Origin: UBA11358 sp049517655
Lineage (GTDB): Bacteria; Verrucomicrobiota; Verrucomicrobiia; Limisphaerales; UBA11358
Direction: 5' to 3'
Length of the DNA: 64,000 nt
Assembly (NCBI GenBank): GCA_049517655.1
Contig: JBEKRQ010000002.1
Coordinates: forward strand, 310,001 to 374,000
A program made the translations under genes and the position numbers. Shown piece after piece: positions 9,402-17,361 of the stretch; within the stretch, counting starts at the first letter, position 1, and every line of letters begins with the position of its first letter. The notes under the pieces are model-generated. The model did not search any database. It saw only the letters and a program-made list of their open reading frames with translations, and was not told the DNA's origin.

Positions 9402-11274
9402 CGCCGTAGCCGGATTTTTTGAGTGCGGCGATGCCAAGGGCGGCGGCCTTTGCGCCACTTAGCGTCGTCATGATGGGCGTGCCGGTGTAAATCGCTGTCG
9501 TGCGGATTTTGACTTCGTCGGCGCGCGGCGACTCGCCGGCGGGGGTGTTGATGACGAGCTGGATTTCCTTGTTCTTGAGCAAATCAATCGCGTTCGGCCG
9601 GCCTTCCAACAATTTAACAATGCGCTCGACTTTCAAGCCCGCTTTTTCCAGCACACCGGCCGTGCCGACTGTCGCGACAATTTCAAATCCCAAATCGGCA
9701 AATTGTTTTGCCACCGCCGCAACGTGTTTTTTGTGCGCGTCACTCACGCTGATGAAAACTTTTCCGCCCAACGGCAGCGATGCGCCCGCCGCCATTTGCG
9801 ATTTGGCATAGGCGATGCCCAGATCAACATCCAGACCCATGACTTCGCCGGTCGAGCGCATTTCCGGCGAGAGTAAAATGTCCTGCCCATGAAAACGGTT
9901 GAATGGGAAGACGGATTCCTTCACCGCCCAATACTTCGGTTTGATTTCCCTGGTGAAACCGAGTTCTTTCAGCGTTTTTCCGGCCATGACTTTCGCGGCG
10001 AGCTTGGCCAGCGGCACGCCAATCGCCTTGCTCACAAACGGCACGGTGCGCGACGCCCGCGGGTTGACTTCGAGCACGAAAACCTTTTCGTCCTTCACCG
10101 CGTATTGAACATTCATCAGGCCGATGACTTCCAATTCACGCGCCATGGCGTAAGTGTAATCGCGAATCGTCTCGATGACTTTTTTGGAAAGCGTGTGCGG
10201 CGGCAAAACCATCGCTGCGTCGCCCGAGTGAATGCCGGCGAATTCGATGTGCTCCAATATCCCTCCGATGACAATTGTGCCATCGTCTTCGGTAGGGCGC
10301 GTCACTCCGTGCGCGCCGTCTTTGGTGTCCGCATGAGCGGCGCGCTGGGGACAGCGCGCCCTACCATTAAAATGGCCGACGTCGGCGATGCAATCCACGT
10401 CCACTTCGGTCGCGTCCTCCAAAAACTGGTCCACAAGCACCGGACGTTCGGGCGATGCCTCAACCGCAAAACGCATGTAATGCTGTAATTCGGCGTCGGA
10501 ATAAACGATTTGCATCGCGCGACCGCCTAGCACGAAACTCGGCCGGACCAAAATCGGGTAGCCAAGCTTTTGGGCAACTTTGAGCGCCTCCGTTTCGTTC
10601 GTGGCAACACCGTTGGGCGGCTGCGGAATTTTCAGTTTGTCGAGCATCGCGGCGAAGAATTTGCGGTCTTCGGCGATTTCGATGTTCTGCGGCGAAGTGC
10701 CGATGATGTTGACGCCGTTCTTTTGCAAGCCGAGCGCCAGGTTCAGCGGCGTCTGGCCGCCGAATTGCGCGATGGCGCCCCAGCAGTCTTCGCGTTCGTA
10801 AATGTGCAGCACGTCTTCGAGCGTAAGCGGCTCGAAGAAAAGTTTGTCGCTCGTGTCGTAATCGGTCGAAACGGTTTCGGGATTCGAGTTGACCATGATG
10901 GTTTCAAAACCGTCCTTCTTGAGCGCGAATGCGGCGTGCACACAGCAGTAATCAAATTCGATTCCCTGCCCGATGCGATTCGGTCCGCCGCCGAGAATCA
11001 TCACTTTTTTCTTTGCCGTTCGTTTGACTTCGTCGTCGCCACGGTCGTAGGTTGAATAATAATACGGTGTGTATGCCTCGAATTCCGCGGCGCAGGTGTC
11101 CACGAGCCTGTAGCTGGGCACCAGGCCGAGTTTTTTGCGCAACGCGCGGACTTCGTCCTCGGTCTGGCCGGTCAAATGGGCGATCTGCCGGTCGGAAAAT
11201 CCGAGGCTTTTCGCTTTGGCTAACAGTTCAGAATTGAATGGCGGCATCAGCGTGAACAGTAAGCCGCAAGGCAT
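9376..11274 (-). CDS. carB: Carbamoyl-phosphate synthase large subunit, C-terminal half (split CarB)
   Basis: It matches only the second half of a full-length CarB (about 1,070 residues). It holds the end of the oligomerisation domain (YRLVDTCAAEF), the second ATP-grasp synthetase domain that phosphorylates carbamate (GGGPNRIGQGIEFDYCCVHA, NPETVSTDYDTSD, VLGGRAM, EVNPRASRTVPFVSK), and the MGS-like allosteric domain at the end. The N-terminal half is not in this window, and the upstream DNA is a divergent gene. The split point resembles the known two-gene CarB of some thermophiles and methanogens. An internal ATG at 11247 (MPPFNSELL) is an equally good start. About 25 residues between CIADVG and DGTIVIGG come from a palindromic repeat (10291-10365). 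Confidence 0.92.
   Translation of the reverse strand: MPCGLLFTLMPPFNSELLAKAKSLGFSDRQIAHLTGQTEDEVRALRKKLGLVPSYRLVDTCAAEFEAYTPYYYSTYDRGDDEVKRTAKKKVMILGGGPNRIGQGIEFDYCCVHAAFALKKDGFETIMVNSNPETVSTDYDTSDKLFFEPLTLEDVLHIYEREDCWGAIAQFGGQTPLNLALGLQKNGVNIIGTSPQNIEIAEDRKFFAAMLDKLKIPQPPNGVATNETEALKVAQKLGYPILVRPSFVLGGRAMQIVYSDAELQHYMRFAVEASPERPVLVDQFLEDATEVDVDCIADVGHFNGRARCPQRAAHADTKDGAHGVTRPTEDDGTIVIGGILEHIEFAGIHSGDAAMVLPPHTLSKKVIETIRDYTYAMARELEVIGLMNVQYAVKDEKVFVLEVNPRASRTVPFVSKAIGVPLAKLAAKVMAGKTLKELGFTREIKPKYWAVKESVFPFNRFHGQDILLSPEMRSTGEVMGLDVDLGIAYAKSQMAAGASLPLGGKVFISVSDAHKKHVAAVAKQFADLGFEIVATVGTAGVLEKAGLKVERIVKLLEGRPNAIDLLKNKEIQLVINTPAGESPRADEVKIRTTAIYTGTPIMTTLSGAKAAALGIAALKKSGYGVKTLQEYH
10291..10365. 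repeat. GGTAGGG/CCCTACC element inside carB
   Basis: Two hairpins are bounded by GGTAGGGCGCG and CGCGCCCTACC. On the coding strand it is read as NGRARCPQRAAHAD through GVTRPT, splitting a strongly conserved strand-loop-strand of the ATP-grasp domain. Confidence 0.85.
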
Positions 11275-11284
11275 CTGTCGTGTC

Positions 11285-11390
11285 CAGTTTGGAATGCAGA
11301 AGGCAGAATGAAGAATGGAGAAAATCGGTGTTCAACGGATTGAAGGGAACCTGTTTCTTAATTCTTCATTTTTCATTCTGCTTTTGTGTT
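11285..11390. repeat. GCAGAATGAAGAATG-type inverted repeat
   Basis: GAATGCAGAAGGCAGAATG on the left faces ATTCTTCATTTTTCATTCTG on the right. It occupies the divergent space between carB and the beta-barrel gene. Confidence 0.65.
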
Positions 11391-11435
11391 CAAATCCGCT
11401 TGCCGGTCGCGCAACTTTACGTTACGAAACGGCGG

Positions 11436-12659
11436 ATGAAACAAATCGGGCGTGCGCTGCTGTGGCTGACGTTATTTGCCCCGGTTTCCGGGTTCGCGCA
11501 AATCGATTCCGTCAAACGCGATTTGATTCAGTTTGGCTACAGTCAAGCGCTCGAAGGCCACGCGCCATTTGCCGGTTACGCCTTTTATTATCACAACCAA
11601 CCGGATTTTGTGCGCACGAACCTGACGCTACGGCTGGCGGTCGCGCCGGTTTATCTCGATTCGGAGCTGGGCTTCGTTGGCGGACTGGGACCGAACACGG
11701 ATTTCGCCATCGGCGTGGCTGGCGGCGGTTTTGCGGACAGTTATTCGGAGATTCGCGGCGGCATGTACTACCCCAGCGAATCTTTTGACGGCAATGGCGG
11801 GGAAATTTCCGCGAGCGTTTATCATCTGTTCAATCCCGGCGACGAAATTCCGCTGAACTTTATTTTGCGTGGCACGGCGCATTATTCTTTTTACAACCGT
11901 GACGGAGACACGTCACCGGCGTTTCAACCGCCAAATGATCACGCTGATTTCAGCATCCGCACCGGCTTGCGCTGGGGCGGCGTCGAGCCGACTCTGTTTC
12001 CGCCAATCGCGATGGAATTATCCGTCTGGTATGAAGGCCATCTGCGCAGCGATTCCGGCACGTATGGCGATACCAGCGTTCGTTCCTCGGGCGACCGCGA
12101 ACTCAAGGAGCAATCGCATCTGTTTTGGGCGGAAGCGGCGCTGGCTTACACGCTGCCCAAAAGCCAGCAAAGTTTTTACGTCCGCCTGACCGCCGGCACG
12201 AGCGTGGACGCCGACCGTTTCAGCGCGTATCGCCTCGGCGGATTTCTGCCGCTCATCGCGGAATTTCCGCTGTCGCTGCCCGGCTACTATTTTCAGGAAA
12301 TCAGCGCGCGACAATTTGCACTGCTCAATGCGAATTACCTTTTGCCGCTCGACGGGGAAAAACGCTGGAACATTGACGTGAACGCATCCAGCGCGTTCGT
12401 GGATTATCTGCCCGGTGAATCGCAGCCCGGCAACTGGCTCAACAGCGTGGGCGGCGGCATTTTGTATCATTCGCCGTCCGACCGCTGGAAAATCATGCTC
12501 GATTACGCTTACGGCATTGACGCCATTCGTTCGCATGGGCGCGGCGCAAACAGCATCGGTTTGCTCGTGCAATTCGATCTCGGTGCCAGACCCAGTCGGA
12601 GCTTTAATTCCATGCAACCATCGCAGTGGCGCGGATGGCAGCGGATTTTCGGCGATTGA
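11436..12659 (+). CDS. Exported protein, predicted outer-membrane beta-barrel, function unknown
   Basis: The first credible start is the ATG at 11436 (MKQIGRALLWLTLFAPVSGFAQ), which opens a typical signal peptide. Translation upstream of it would run through repeat DNA. The mature part of about 385 residues alternates short amphipathic strands rich in Tyr, Phe and Gly (AGYAFYYHNQ, TLRLAVAPVYLD, FILRGTAHYSFYN, SVWYEGHLR, MLDYAYGID). It ends in a strand of the type SIGLLVQFDLG, as in outer-membrane barrels. No enzymatic motif is recognised. It could be a porin-like or surface-assembly barrel. The fold call is inference from the pattern only. Confidence 0.7.
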   Translation: MKQIGRALLWLTLFAPVSGFAQIDSVKRDLIQFGYSQALEGHAPFAGYAFYYHNQPDFVRTNLTLRLAVAPVYLDSELGFVGGLGPNTDFAIGVAGGGFADSYSEIRGGMYYPSESFDGNGGEISASVYHLFNPGDEIPLNFILRGTAHYSFYNRDGDTSPAFQPPNDHADFSIRTGLRWGGVEPTLFPPIAMELSVWYEGHLRSDSGTYGDTSVRSSGDRELKEQSHLFWAEAALAYTLPKSQQSFYVRLTAGTSVDADRFSAYRLGGFLPLIAEFPLSLPGYYFQEISARQFALLNANYLLPLDGEKRWNIDVNASSAFVDYLPGESQPGNWLNSVGGGILYHSPSDRWKIMLDYAYGIDAIRSHGRGANSIGLLVQFDLGARPSRSFNSMQPSQWRGWQRIFGD

Positions 12660-12779
12660 AAGTCACAGAAGCCGTTTTCAAATTCATTTTTTTCCGCGCT
12701 TGGTACCTGGGGTGAGCCGGGATGTGATTCGATTCAGCTTGCGCCAATCGCCGTCGCTTGGTTCATTATAAGAGCGGGC

Positions 12780-12864
12780 GCGCATATGGTGGAATTGGCA
12801 GACACGCTACTTTGAGGTGGTAGTGGGGCAACCCGTGCAGGTTCAAGTCCTGCTATGCGCACCA
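12780..12864 (+). tRNA. tRNA-Leu (anticodon GAG)
   Basis: The acceptor arms GCGCATA and TATGCGC pair perfectly and are followed by ACCA, so the CCA end is encoded. The anticodon stem CTACT/GGTAG encloses loop TTGAGGT, giving anticodon GAG (reads CTC/CTT). The long variable arm (GTGGGGCAACCCGT) and T-arm GGTTCAAGTCC are those of a class II tRNA. A TATAAG box at 12767-12772 sits at the right distance for a -10 element. Confidence 0.96.
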
Positions 12865-13050
12865 GTCTTCGCTCGGAGCAACGCGGAGAGCGAAGACTGT
12901 CTCGCCGTAGCATAGCGAAGGCGGGCTTATGATATTCTTAGGCGGAAAAGGCTCCGAGCTTCGACTCGGCAAGCCAGCCTTTGATGATTTCGCCTCGCCG
13001 CAAGCGGCGGGCTACGACCAGGCAAGCCAATCTTTTCTCCTGTTACACGG
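12865..13050. repeat. Hairpin repeat cluster abutting tRNA-Leu
   Basis: It begins at the base after the tRNA CCA end with a perfect 10-bp stem (GTCTTCGCTC at 12865-12874, GAGCGAAGAC at 12888-12897). It continues with the CGCCGTAGCATAGCGAAGGC unit, also seen in modified form inside ribD near 14780, and a CGCCGCAAGCGGCGGGC hairpin. There is no U-tract, so it is not a classical terminator. Confidence 0.65.
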
Positions 13051-13136
13051 CGCCAGCCATATCGGGACTTCTCCTCCAGGATGAACAAGAAGTAGCTGGA
13101 AATCGCGCCGTTTTCACTGCATACAGAAGAACAAAC

Positions 13137-13553
13137 ATGGTTTACCAAAAACAAATCCTGCTGGAGACCCGGGGACACCGGCACATGCACGACCTGACGG
13201 CGGACGTGGCGCGGATTGTCCATGAATCCGGCGTGCGCACGGGCACGGCGCACGTGTTCAACGTCGGCAGCACCGGCGCGCTGGGCGCCATCGAATACGA
13301 ACCCGGATTGCTCGAAGACCTGCCAAACCTCCTCGATAAACTCATTCCACCGGGCCGCAACTACGGACACGAACAGGCCTGGCATGACGGCAATGGCCAT
13401 TCGCATTTGCAGGCAACACTGCTCGGGCCGTCATTGACCATGCCGGTGGCCGACCGCAAACCGGTGCTGGGCACCTGGCAACAAATCTTCCATCTGGAAT
13501 GCGACATCAAACCGCGCCGCCGCGTCATCGTGGTGACGGTCTTGGGAGAATGA
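13137..13553 (+). CDS. YjbQ/UPF0047 family protein (secondary thiamine-phosphate synthase enzyme)
   Basis: A compact protein of 138 residues that covers the whole family. Conserved blocks are visible: MHDLTADV, GTAHVFNVGSTGALGAIEYEPG, YGHEQAWHDGNGHSHLQATLLGPSLTMPV, and GTWQQIFHLECD. The several His and Glu residues in the middle are the presumed active site. E. coli YjbQ can weakly replace thiamine-phosphate synthase; the physiological role of the family is still unsettled. The ATG at 13137 was chosen because the family begins there. The gene converges on ribE with 33 bp between the stops. Confidence 0.93.
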   Translation: MVYQKQILLETRGHRHMHDLTADVARIVHESGVRTGTAHVFNVGSTGALGAIEYEPGLLEDLPNLLDKLIPPGRNYGHEQAWHDGNGHSHLQATLLGPSLTMPVADRKPVLGTWQQIFHLECDIKPRRRVIVVTVLGE

Positions 13554-13586
13554 GTTTTCTGCGAACGGAAGATCGGCCGGCGGCAA

Positions 13587-14207
13587 TTACCGTCGCACAC
13601 GCAGATTGCGCGCCGCGAAGAATTTCTCGGCGTATTTGCCGAGCAAATCCGCCTCCAAATTTACCGCATCACCGACCTTGCGTTCACACAACGCCGTGAT
13701 TTCGTAGGTGTGCGGGATGATCCAGATGCGGAAACTTTTTTTCTGCACACCGGCCACGGTGAGACTGATGCCATCCACAGCAACCGATCCTTTGAATACG
13801 ATGTAACGCATCACCTCCGGCGGCGCGCTGATGTCCAGCACGTGATCCTGCCCCGCGCGTTCCCAGCGGATGATTTTGCCGACACCGTCAATGTGGCCGG
13901 TCACAAAATGGCCGCCGAACTCCCCGCTCGCGCGCAGTGGGCGTTCCAGATTCACGAGTGAACCGGGTTTGGCAAATTGCAGATTCGTCCGTTTCCATGT
14001 CTCCCGCAACAAATCAAACCGAACCAGTTTGTTTTTTCCGCGTAAGGAAACTTTCACCGCCGTCAGACAGCAACCGTTGACGGCCAGGCTGCCGCCACAT
14101 TTCAAACCGCGTCCGGTGACACCGGTGCGCACGGTCAATTCGATGGATTTCGCCGTCGGTTTGATCCGCTCGACGATTCCTGTTTCTTCAACAATGCCGG
14201 TGAACAT
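13587..14207 (-). CDS. ribE: Riboflavin synthase alpha chain
   Basis: A 206-residue lumazine-binding protein that dismutates two 6,7-dimethyl-8-ribityllumazine molecules into riboflavin. The start MFTGIVEETG at 14207 is the invariant family N-terminus. The two homologous barrels are seen as the first SLAVNGCCLTAV and the second SVAVDGISLTVAG, with HFVTGHIDGVGKI marking the second repeat. It follows ribD on the same strand after 43 bp, the same pathway order as elsewhere. ribH and ribAB are not in the window. Confidence 0.95.
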   Translation of the reverse strand: MFTGIVEETGIVERIKPTAKSIELTVRTGVTGRGLKCGGSLAVNGCCLTAVKVSLRGKNKLVRFDLLRETWKRTNLQFAKPGSLVNLERPLRASGEFGGHFVTGHIDGVGKIIRWERAGQDHVLDISAPPEVMRYIVFKGSVAVDGISLTVAGVQKKSFRIWIIPHTYEITALCERKVGDAVNLEADLLGKYAEKFFAARNLRVRR

Positions 14208-14250
14208 TTTTTCTAATTTAACGGTGGGGAGAGACTCCGTCGAGCCGTGT

Positions 14251-15531
14251 TTAATCAACGCGCGCCGTCAGCAGCAAATCCGGGCCAATCCGTTTCCATT
14301 CAACATCCCGAAGCCGGAGGGCATCCGCCAGGGATTTCACGCCCTCGCCGGCGACCGCTTTGCGTGCCTTGCGTCCGCCCAAAATTTTTGGCGCATAAAA
14401 AAACGCGATGCGATGTGCGAAACCGCCGAGTAAAAACGACGCGTTCACCTCACCGCCACCTTCGACCAACAGGCTTGTGACATTTTCACCGCCGAGTTTT
14501 CGGAGCAACCAGCGCAGGTCAATTTGGTAGGGCGCGGTCTCCGCACCGCGCCGCGGCGCGCTGGGGACAGCGCGCCCTGCCTTTTGGATTGGTGCGACGA
14601 TGACATTCACGTGCTTGGCCAACGCCGCCACACGCCTTTTCGGCGCGGCCTTGCTCACGACAATCGTCGTCAACGCCGCATTTTTGTCGCTGACAACTTT
14701 TGCCTTCAACGGCGTTCTTGCCATCGAATCCAAAATAATCCGGCGGAGTCGCCGGCTTTGGACTGCTTGCCGCGCTGTAGCGTAGCGAAAGCGGGTGGAC
14801 TTTGGACTTTGGACCAACCGAGCCGTCAGTCTTGGGTTGTCCGTGAGAATCGTATTGATCCCCACAAGGATTGCATCCGCTCCCTGCCGCAATTTCATGC
14901 CGTGTGCCCGAGCCTGCTTGCCGGTAATCCATTCGGATTCGCCACTCGCTGTCGCGATTTTGCCGTCGAGCGTCATCGCCGCCTTCACGGTGACGAATGG
15001 CGTGCGATGGACAATCCAGTGATTGAATGGTTCATTGAGCTGTGCGCAATCTTCGGCCAGCGTTTGGTGGGAAGAGCGTCCTCGCGAGCCGGATTTGGAG
15101 TGCGGTGACGTGTCACCGCTTTTTAAAGCGCCGACATGTCGGCGCAGTCCAAAAACTTCCACTCCCGCGCGCTGCAAAATTTTGAAAGCGCGCCCCGAAT
15201 GTTTCGGGTTCGGGTCTGTCGCGCCGATAACAACGCGCTTGATTCCCGCCGCGATGATGGCTTCTGTGCACGGCGGCGTGCGGCCGTGTGTACTGCACGG
15301 TTCGAGCGTCACGTAAAGCGTCGCGCCACGCGGCGAGTGACCACGCTTCTGCGCATCACGGAGCGCTTCTATTTCCGCGTGCGGTTCGCCCACGCGCCGA
15401 TGCCAGCCGCGTCCGATGATTTTGCCGCCCTTTACCAGCACCGCGCCCACCATCGGATTTGGCGATGTCGTGCCGTAACCGCGATGCGCCAAACTCAAAG
15501 CCAGGCGCATAAGTTTCAAATCATTCTTCAA
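14251..15531 (-). CDS. ribD: Bifunctional riboflavin biosynthesis deaminase/reductase
   Basis: It carries out steps two and three of riboflavin synthesis. The N-terminal zinc deaminase has HAE (GEPHAEIEAL) and PCSTHGRTPPC. The C-terminal reductase has VTVKAAMTLDGKIA, SEWITGKQAR and LLVEGGGEVNASFL. A TTG at 15531 gives MKNDLKLMRLALSLA, which aligns with the usual N-terminus (E. coli MQDEYYMARAL). It would overlap ftsY by 11 bp, implying translational coupling; an ATG at 15510 is the alternative. At about 426 residues it is some 60 longer than usual, because three repeat elements (14526, 14741, 15094) are read in frame, all in linker or loop positions. Confidence 0.94.
   Translation of the reverse strand: MKNDLKLMRLALSLAHRGYGTTSPNPMVGAVLVKGGKIIGRGWHRRVGEPHAEIEALRDAQKRGHSPRGATLYVTLEPCSTHGRTPPCTEAIIAAGIKRVVIGATDPNPKHSGRAFKILQRAGVEVFGLRRHVGALKSGDTSPHSKSGSRGRSSHQTLAEDCAQLNEPFNHWIVHRTPFVTVKAAMTLDGKIATASGESEWITGKQARAHGMKLRQGADAILVGINTILTDNPRLTARLVQSPKSTRFRYATARQAVQSRRLRRIILDSMARTPLKAKVVSDKNAALTTIVVSKAAPKRRVAALAKHVNVIVAPIQKAGRAVPSAPRRGAETAPYQIDLRWLLRKLGGENVTSLLVEGGGEVNASFLLGGFAHRIAFFYAPKILGGRKARKAVAGEGVKSLADALRLRDVEWKRIGPDLLLTARVD
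14526..14581. repeat. GGTAGGG/CCCTGCC element inside ribD
   Basis: Two GC hairpins with the family ends (one base changed at the right end). They are read on the minus strand as AGRAVPSAPRRGAETAPYQ within the reductase domain. Confidence 0.85.
14741..14816. repeat. TTTGGACT/GTAGCGTAGCGAA element inside ribD
   Basis: It contains CGGCGGAGTCGCCGG, the GTAGCGTAGCGAAAGCGG unit shared with the tRNA-Leu cluster, and repeated GGACTTTGGACTTTGGACC. It is read in frame as QSPKSTRFRYATARQAVQSR, an insertion relative to ordinary RibD. Confidence 0.7.
15094..15153. repeat. TTTGGAGTGC-bounded element inside ribD
   Basis: The hairpins GCGGTGACGTGTCACCGC and GCGCCGACATGTCGGCGC lie between TTTGGAGTGC and GCAGTCCAAA. 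The left flank GCGAGCCGG is shared with the copy at 30216. It is translated as VFGLRRHVGALKSGDTSPHS between the deaminase and reductase domains. Confidence 0.85.
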
Positions 15532-16432
15532 ACAACGCCTCCGCGAATTGTTTTGCATCGAACGGCTGTAAATCATCCGGTTGCTCGCCTAGGCCGACAA
15601 ATTTAATCGGCAGACCGAGCTCCTTCTGGATGGCGACGACCATGCCGCCTTTGCTCGTGCCGTCGAGCTTCGTCACGACGAGGCCGGTGAGGGGCACGGC
15701 CTTGTTGAACTCGCGCGCTTGGTTGAGCGCGTTCATGCCGGTCGTTGCATCGAGCACGAGCAGGACTTCGTGCGGCGCGCTGGGCAGTTGTTTGCCGATG
15801 ACACGATGCAGTTTCTGTAATTCCTGCATCAGATTGTGTTTCGTGTGCAGGCGCCCCGCCGTGTCAATGAACAGGTAATCCGCCTTGCGCGCCTGCGCGG
15901 CAGTGATGGCATCGTGCGCCACGGATGCCGCGTCCGCGCCGTAAGCGCCGGCAATGACTTCGACCTTCAACCGCTGTCCCCAAAGTTTGATTTGCTCGAT
16001 GGCGGCGGCGCGGAACGTGTCGCACGCGGCGAGCAACGCGGTTTGACCGCGCGATTGAACGGCATGGGCAAGCTTGGCCGCCGTGGTCGTCTTGCCCGTG
16101 CCATTGACACCAATAATGGAAACGACGGTCGGACCGTGCAGTGATTTGTGAAGTTCGGTTTTATTTGAAGCAAAACTTTTTTCAACTTCGTCTCGTGCGA
16201 CGGCAAAAATGTCCAAGCCGGCACCGCCCTGCGTTTCGTAAGTGTGTTTGACGGCGGCGACAATTTGCGAAGTCATCGCCATTCCCAAATCGGCGGCGAT
16301 GAGCGCGGTTTCGAGTTCTTCGAGCGCGGTCGCGTCGAGCTTGGGCGAGCGCGTGACGATGCGTTTGATTTCGTGCGCCAGCTTGCCATGGGTTTTTTGC
16401 AGACCGGCTTTGAATTTCTGAAATAGTCCCAT
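15521..16432 (-). CDS. ftsY: Signal recognition particle receptor FtsY
   Basis: A 303-residue SRP-type GTPase that docks the SRP-ribosome complex at the inner membrane for co-translational insertion. The G motifs are GVNGTGKTTTAAKLA (G1), DTAGRLHTKHN (G3), TKLDGTSKGG (G4) and FVGLGEQPDDLQPFD (closing loop). The start MGLFQKFKAGL at 16432 is typical. The acidic A domain of enteric FtsY is absent, as in many bacteria, and membrane contact is through the short N-terminal helix. It heads a minus-strand ftsY-ribD-ribE run. Confidence 0.96.
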   Translation of the reverse strand: MGLFQKFKAGLQKTHGKLAHEIKRIVTRSPKLDATALEELETALIAADLGMAMTSQIVAAVKHTYETQGGAGLDIFAVARDEVEKSFASNKTELHKSLHGPTVVSIIGVNGTGKTTTAAKLAHAVQSRGQTALLAACDTFRAAAIEQIKLWGQRLKVEVIAGAYGADAASVAHDAITAAQARKADYLFIDTAGRLHTKHNLMQELQKLHRVIGKQLPSAPHEVLLVLDATTGMNALNQAREFNKAVPLTGLVVTKLDGTSKGGMVVAIQKELGLPIKFVGLGEQPDDLQPFDAKQFAEALFEE

Positions 16433-16439
16433 GATTTTT

Positions 16440-16529
16440 TCACCACGAATGGACACGAATCAACACGAATAGATTTTGAATCCGCGCCCCTGTTATTGAT
16501 TGGTGTTCATTCGTGTTTATTGGTGGTTT
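16440..16529. repeat. CACGAATGGACACGAATC-type inverted repeat
   Basis: The left arm TCACCACGAATGGACACGAA is mirrored by TTCATTCGTGTTTATTGGTG on the right. The right arm forms the 3' end of the PHP gene: its last residues TTNKHE and stop are repeat-encoded. Related tracts lie near 55190 and 58487. Confidence 0.75.
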
Positions 16530-17361
16530 CACCCCTTGTTTCCCGCGATTTTTTCGCCGCAAAGAGTTTTTCGACGTGTTCGTAGGGCAGTTTAATCCTG
16601 CCGATGAGCGGTTTGCCCTTGCTGAAACCGTGGCAATCGGAGCCGCCGGTCACGAGCAAATGAAATTTGTCCGCGATTTCCAAATAGCGTTCCGACGTCG
16701 CCGTCGAATGCCTCGTGTGAAAACATTCTATGCCGTCCAGCCCGGCGTCAACCAGGGCCGGAATCATGTCGTCGGTACGATTCAATCCCGGATGTGCCAT
16801 GATCGCAAGGCCGCCGGCCTGATGGACGAGTTCAATGGCTTCGAGCGCCGATATTTTGGCTTTGGGCACCCAGGCCGGGCGATTTTTTTTGAGAAAACGC
16901 CTGAAAGCCTCGTCCGAATTTGCGACAAGTCCGGCTTTCACCAGTGCGCGCGCGACGTGCGGTCGGCCGGGCGACTTGCAATTGGCCAGCGCAAAAACAG
17001 CTTCGGCCTTCAACGGTATATTCAATTCATTGAGTCGCGCGACCATTTCGCGAATGCGGTTTTGCCGGACAACCTGGAACTTGGCGATTTCGGTCAGCAA
17101 TTTTTGGTTCTGCATGTCCACGAAGTAGCCGAGGAGATGGACCTCGATGTCGTTGTGTTCGGCGGTAAGTTCGGTGCCGGGAATAAAGACAATGCCCGCC
17201 GCTTTGCACAATTCGGTCATGCGCGCGCAGCCCTCGACCGAATCGTGGTCGGTCAGCGCGAGCGCGGCGAAACCGAGGCGCACGCCGTGTCCGGCCAGTT
17301 CCTCCGGCGAAAATGTGCCGTCGGAGAAATGCGAATGCAGATGCAAATCCGCGAATTTCAT
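16507..17361 (-). CDS. PHP-domain phosphoesterase (RNase AM / YciV-TrpH type)
   Basis: A 284-residue metal-dependent phosphoesterase. The PHP metal-binding motifs are HLHSHFSDG (residues 6-14), TDHDSVEG, GTELTAE and the later MAHPGLN and GGSDCHG. This set matches the YciV/TrpH group, whose members hydrolyse 3',5'-nucleotide bisphosphates and trim RNA 5' ends. The start overlaps the nusB stop by 4 bp, so the two are translationally coupled. The C-terminal TTNKHE and stop codon come from a flanking repeat, so the native end may have been different. Confidence 0.9.
   Translation of the reverse strand: MKFADLHLHSHFSDGTFSPEELAGHGVRLGFAALALTDHDSVEGCARMTELCKAAGIVFIPGTELTAEHNDIEVHLLGYFVDMQNQKLLTEIAKFQVVRQNRIREMVARLNELNIPLKAEAVFALANCKSPGRPHVARALVKAGLVANSDEAFRRFLKKNRPAWVPKAKISALEAIELVHQAGGLAIMAHPGLNRTDDMIPALVDAGLDGIECFHTRHSTATSERYLEIADKFHLLVTGGSDCHGFSKGKPLIGRIKLPYEHVEKLFAAKKSRETRGETTNKHE

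Noticed and set aside
9376..11274. CarB broken by a frameshift or sequencing error
   Set aside because: No CarB N-terminal coding remains in any frame upstream; a divergent gene begins there. The half protein begins at a sensible domain border.
12865..12900. Intrinsic terminator of tRNA-Leu
   Set aside because: The stem is good, but there is no U-run after it (TGTCTCGCC), and the sequence belongs to a repeat family.
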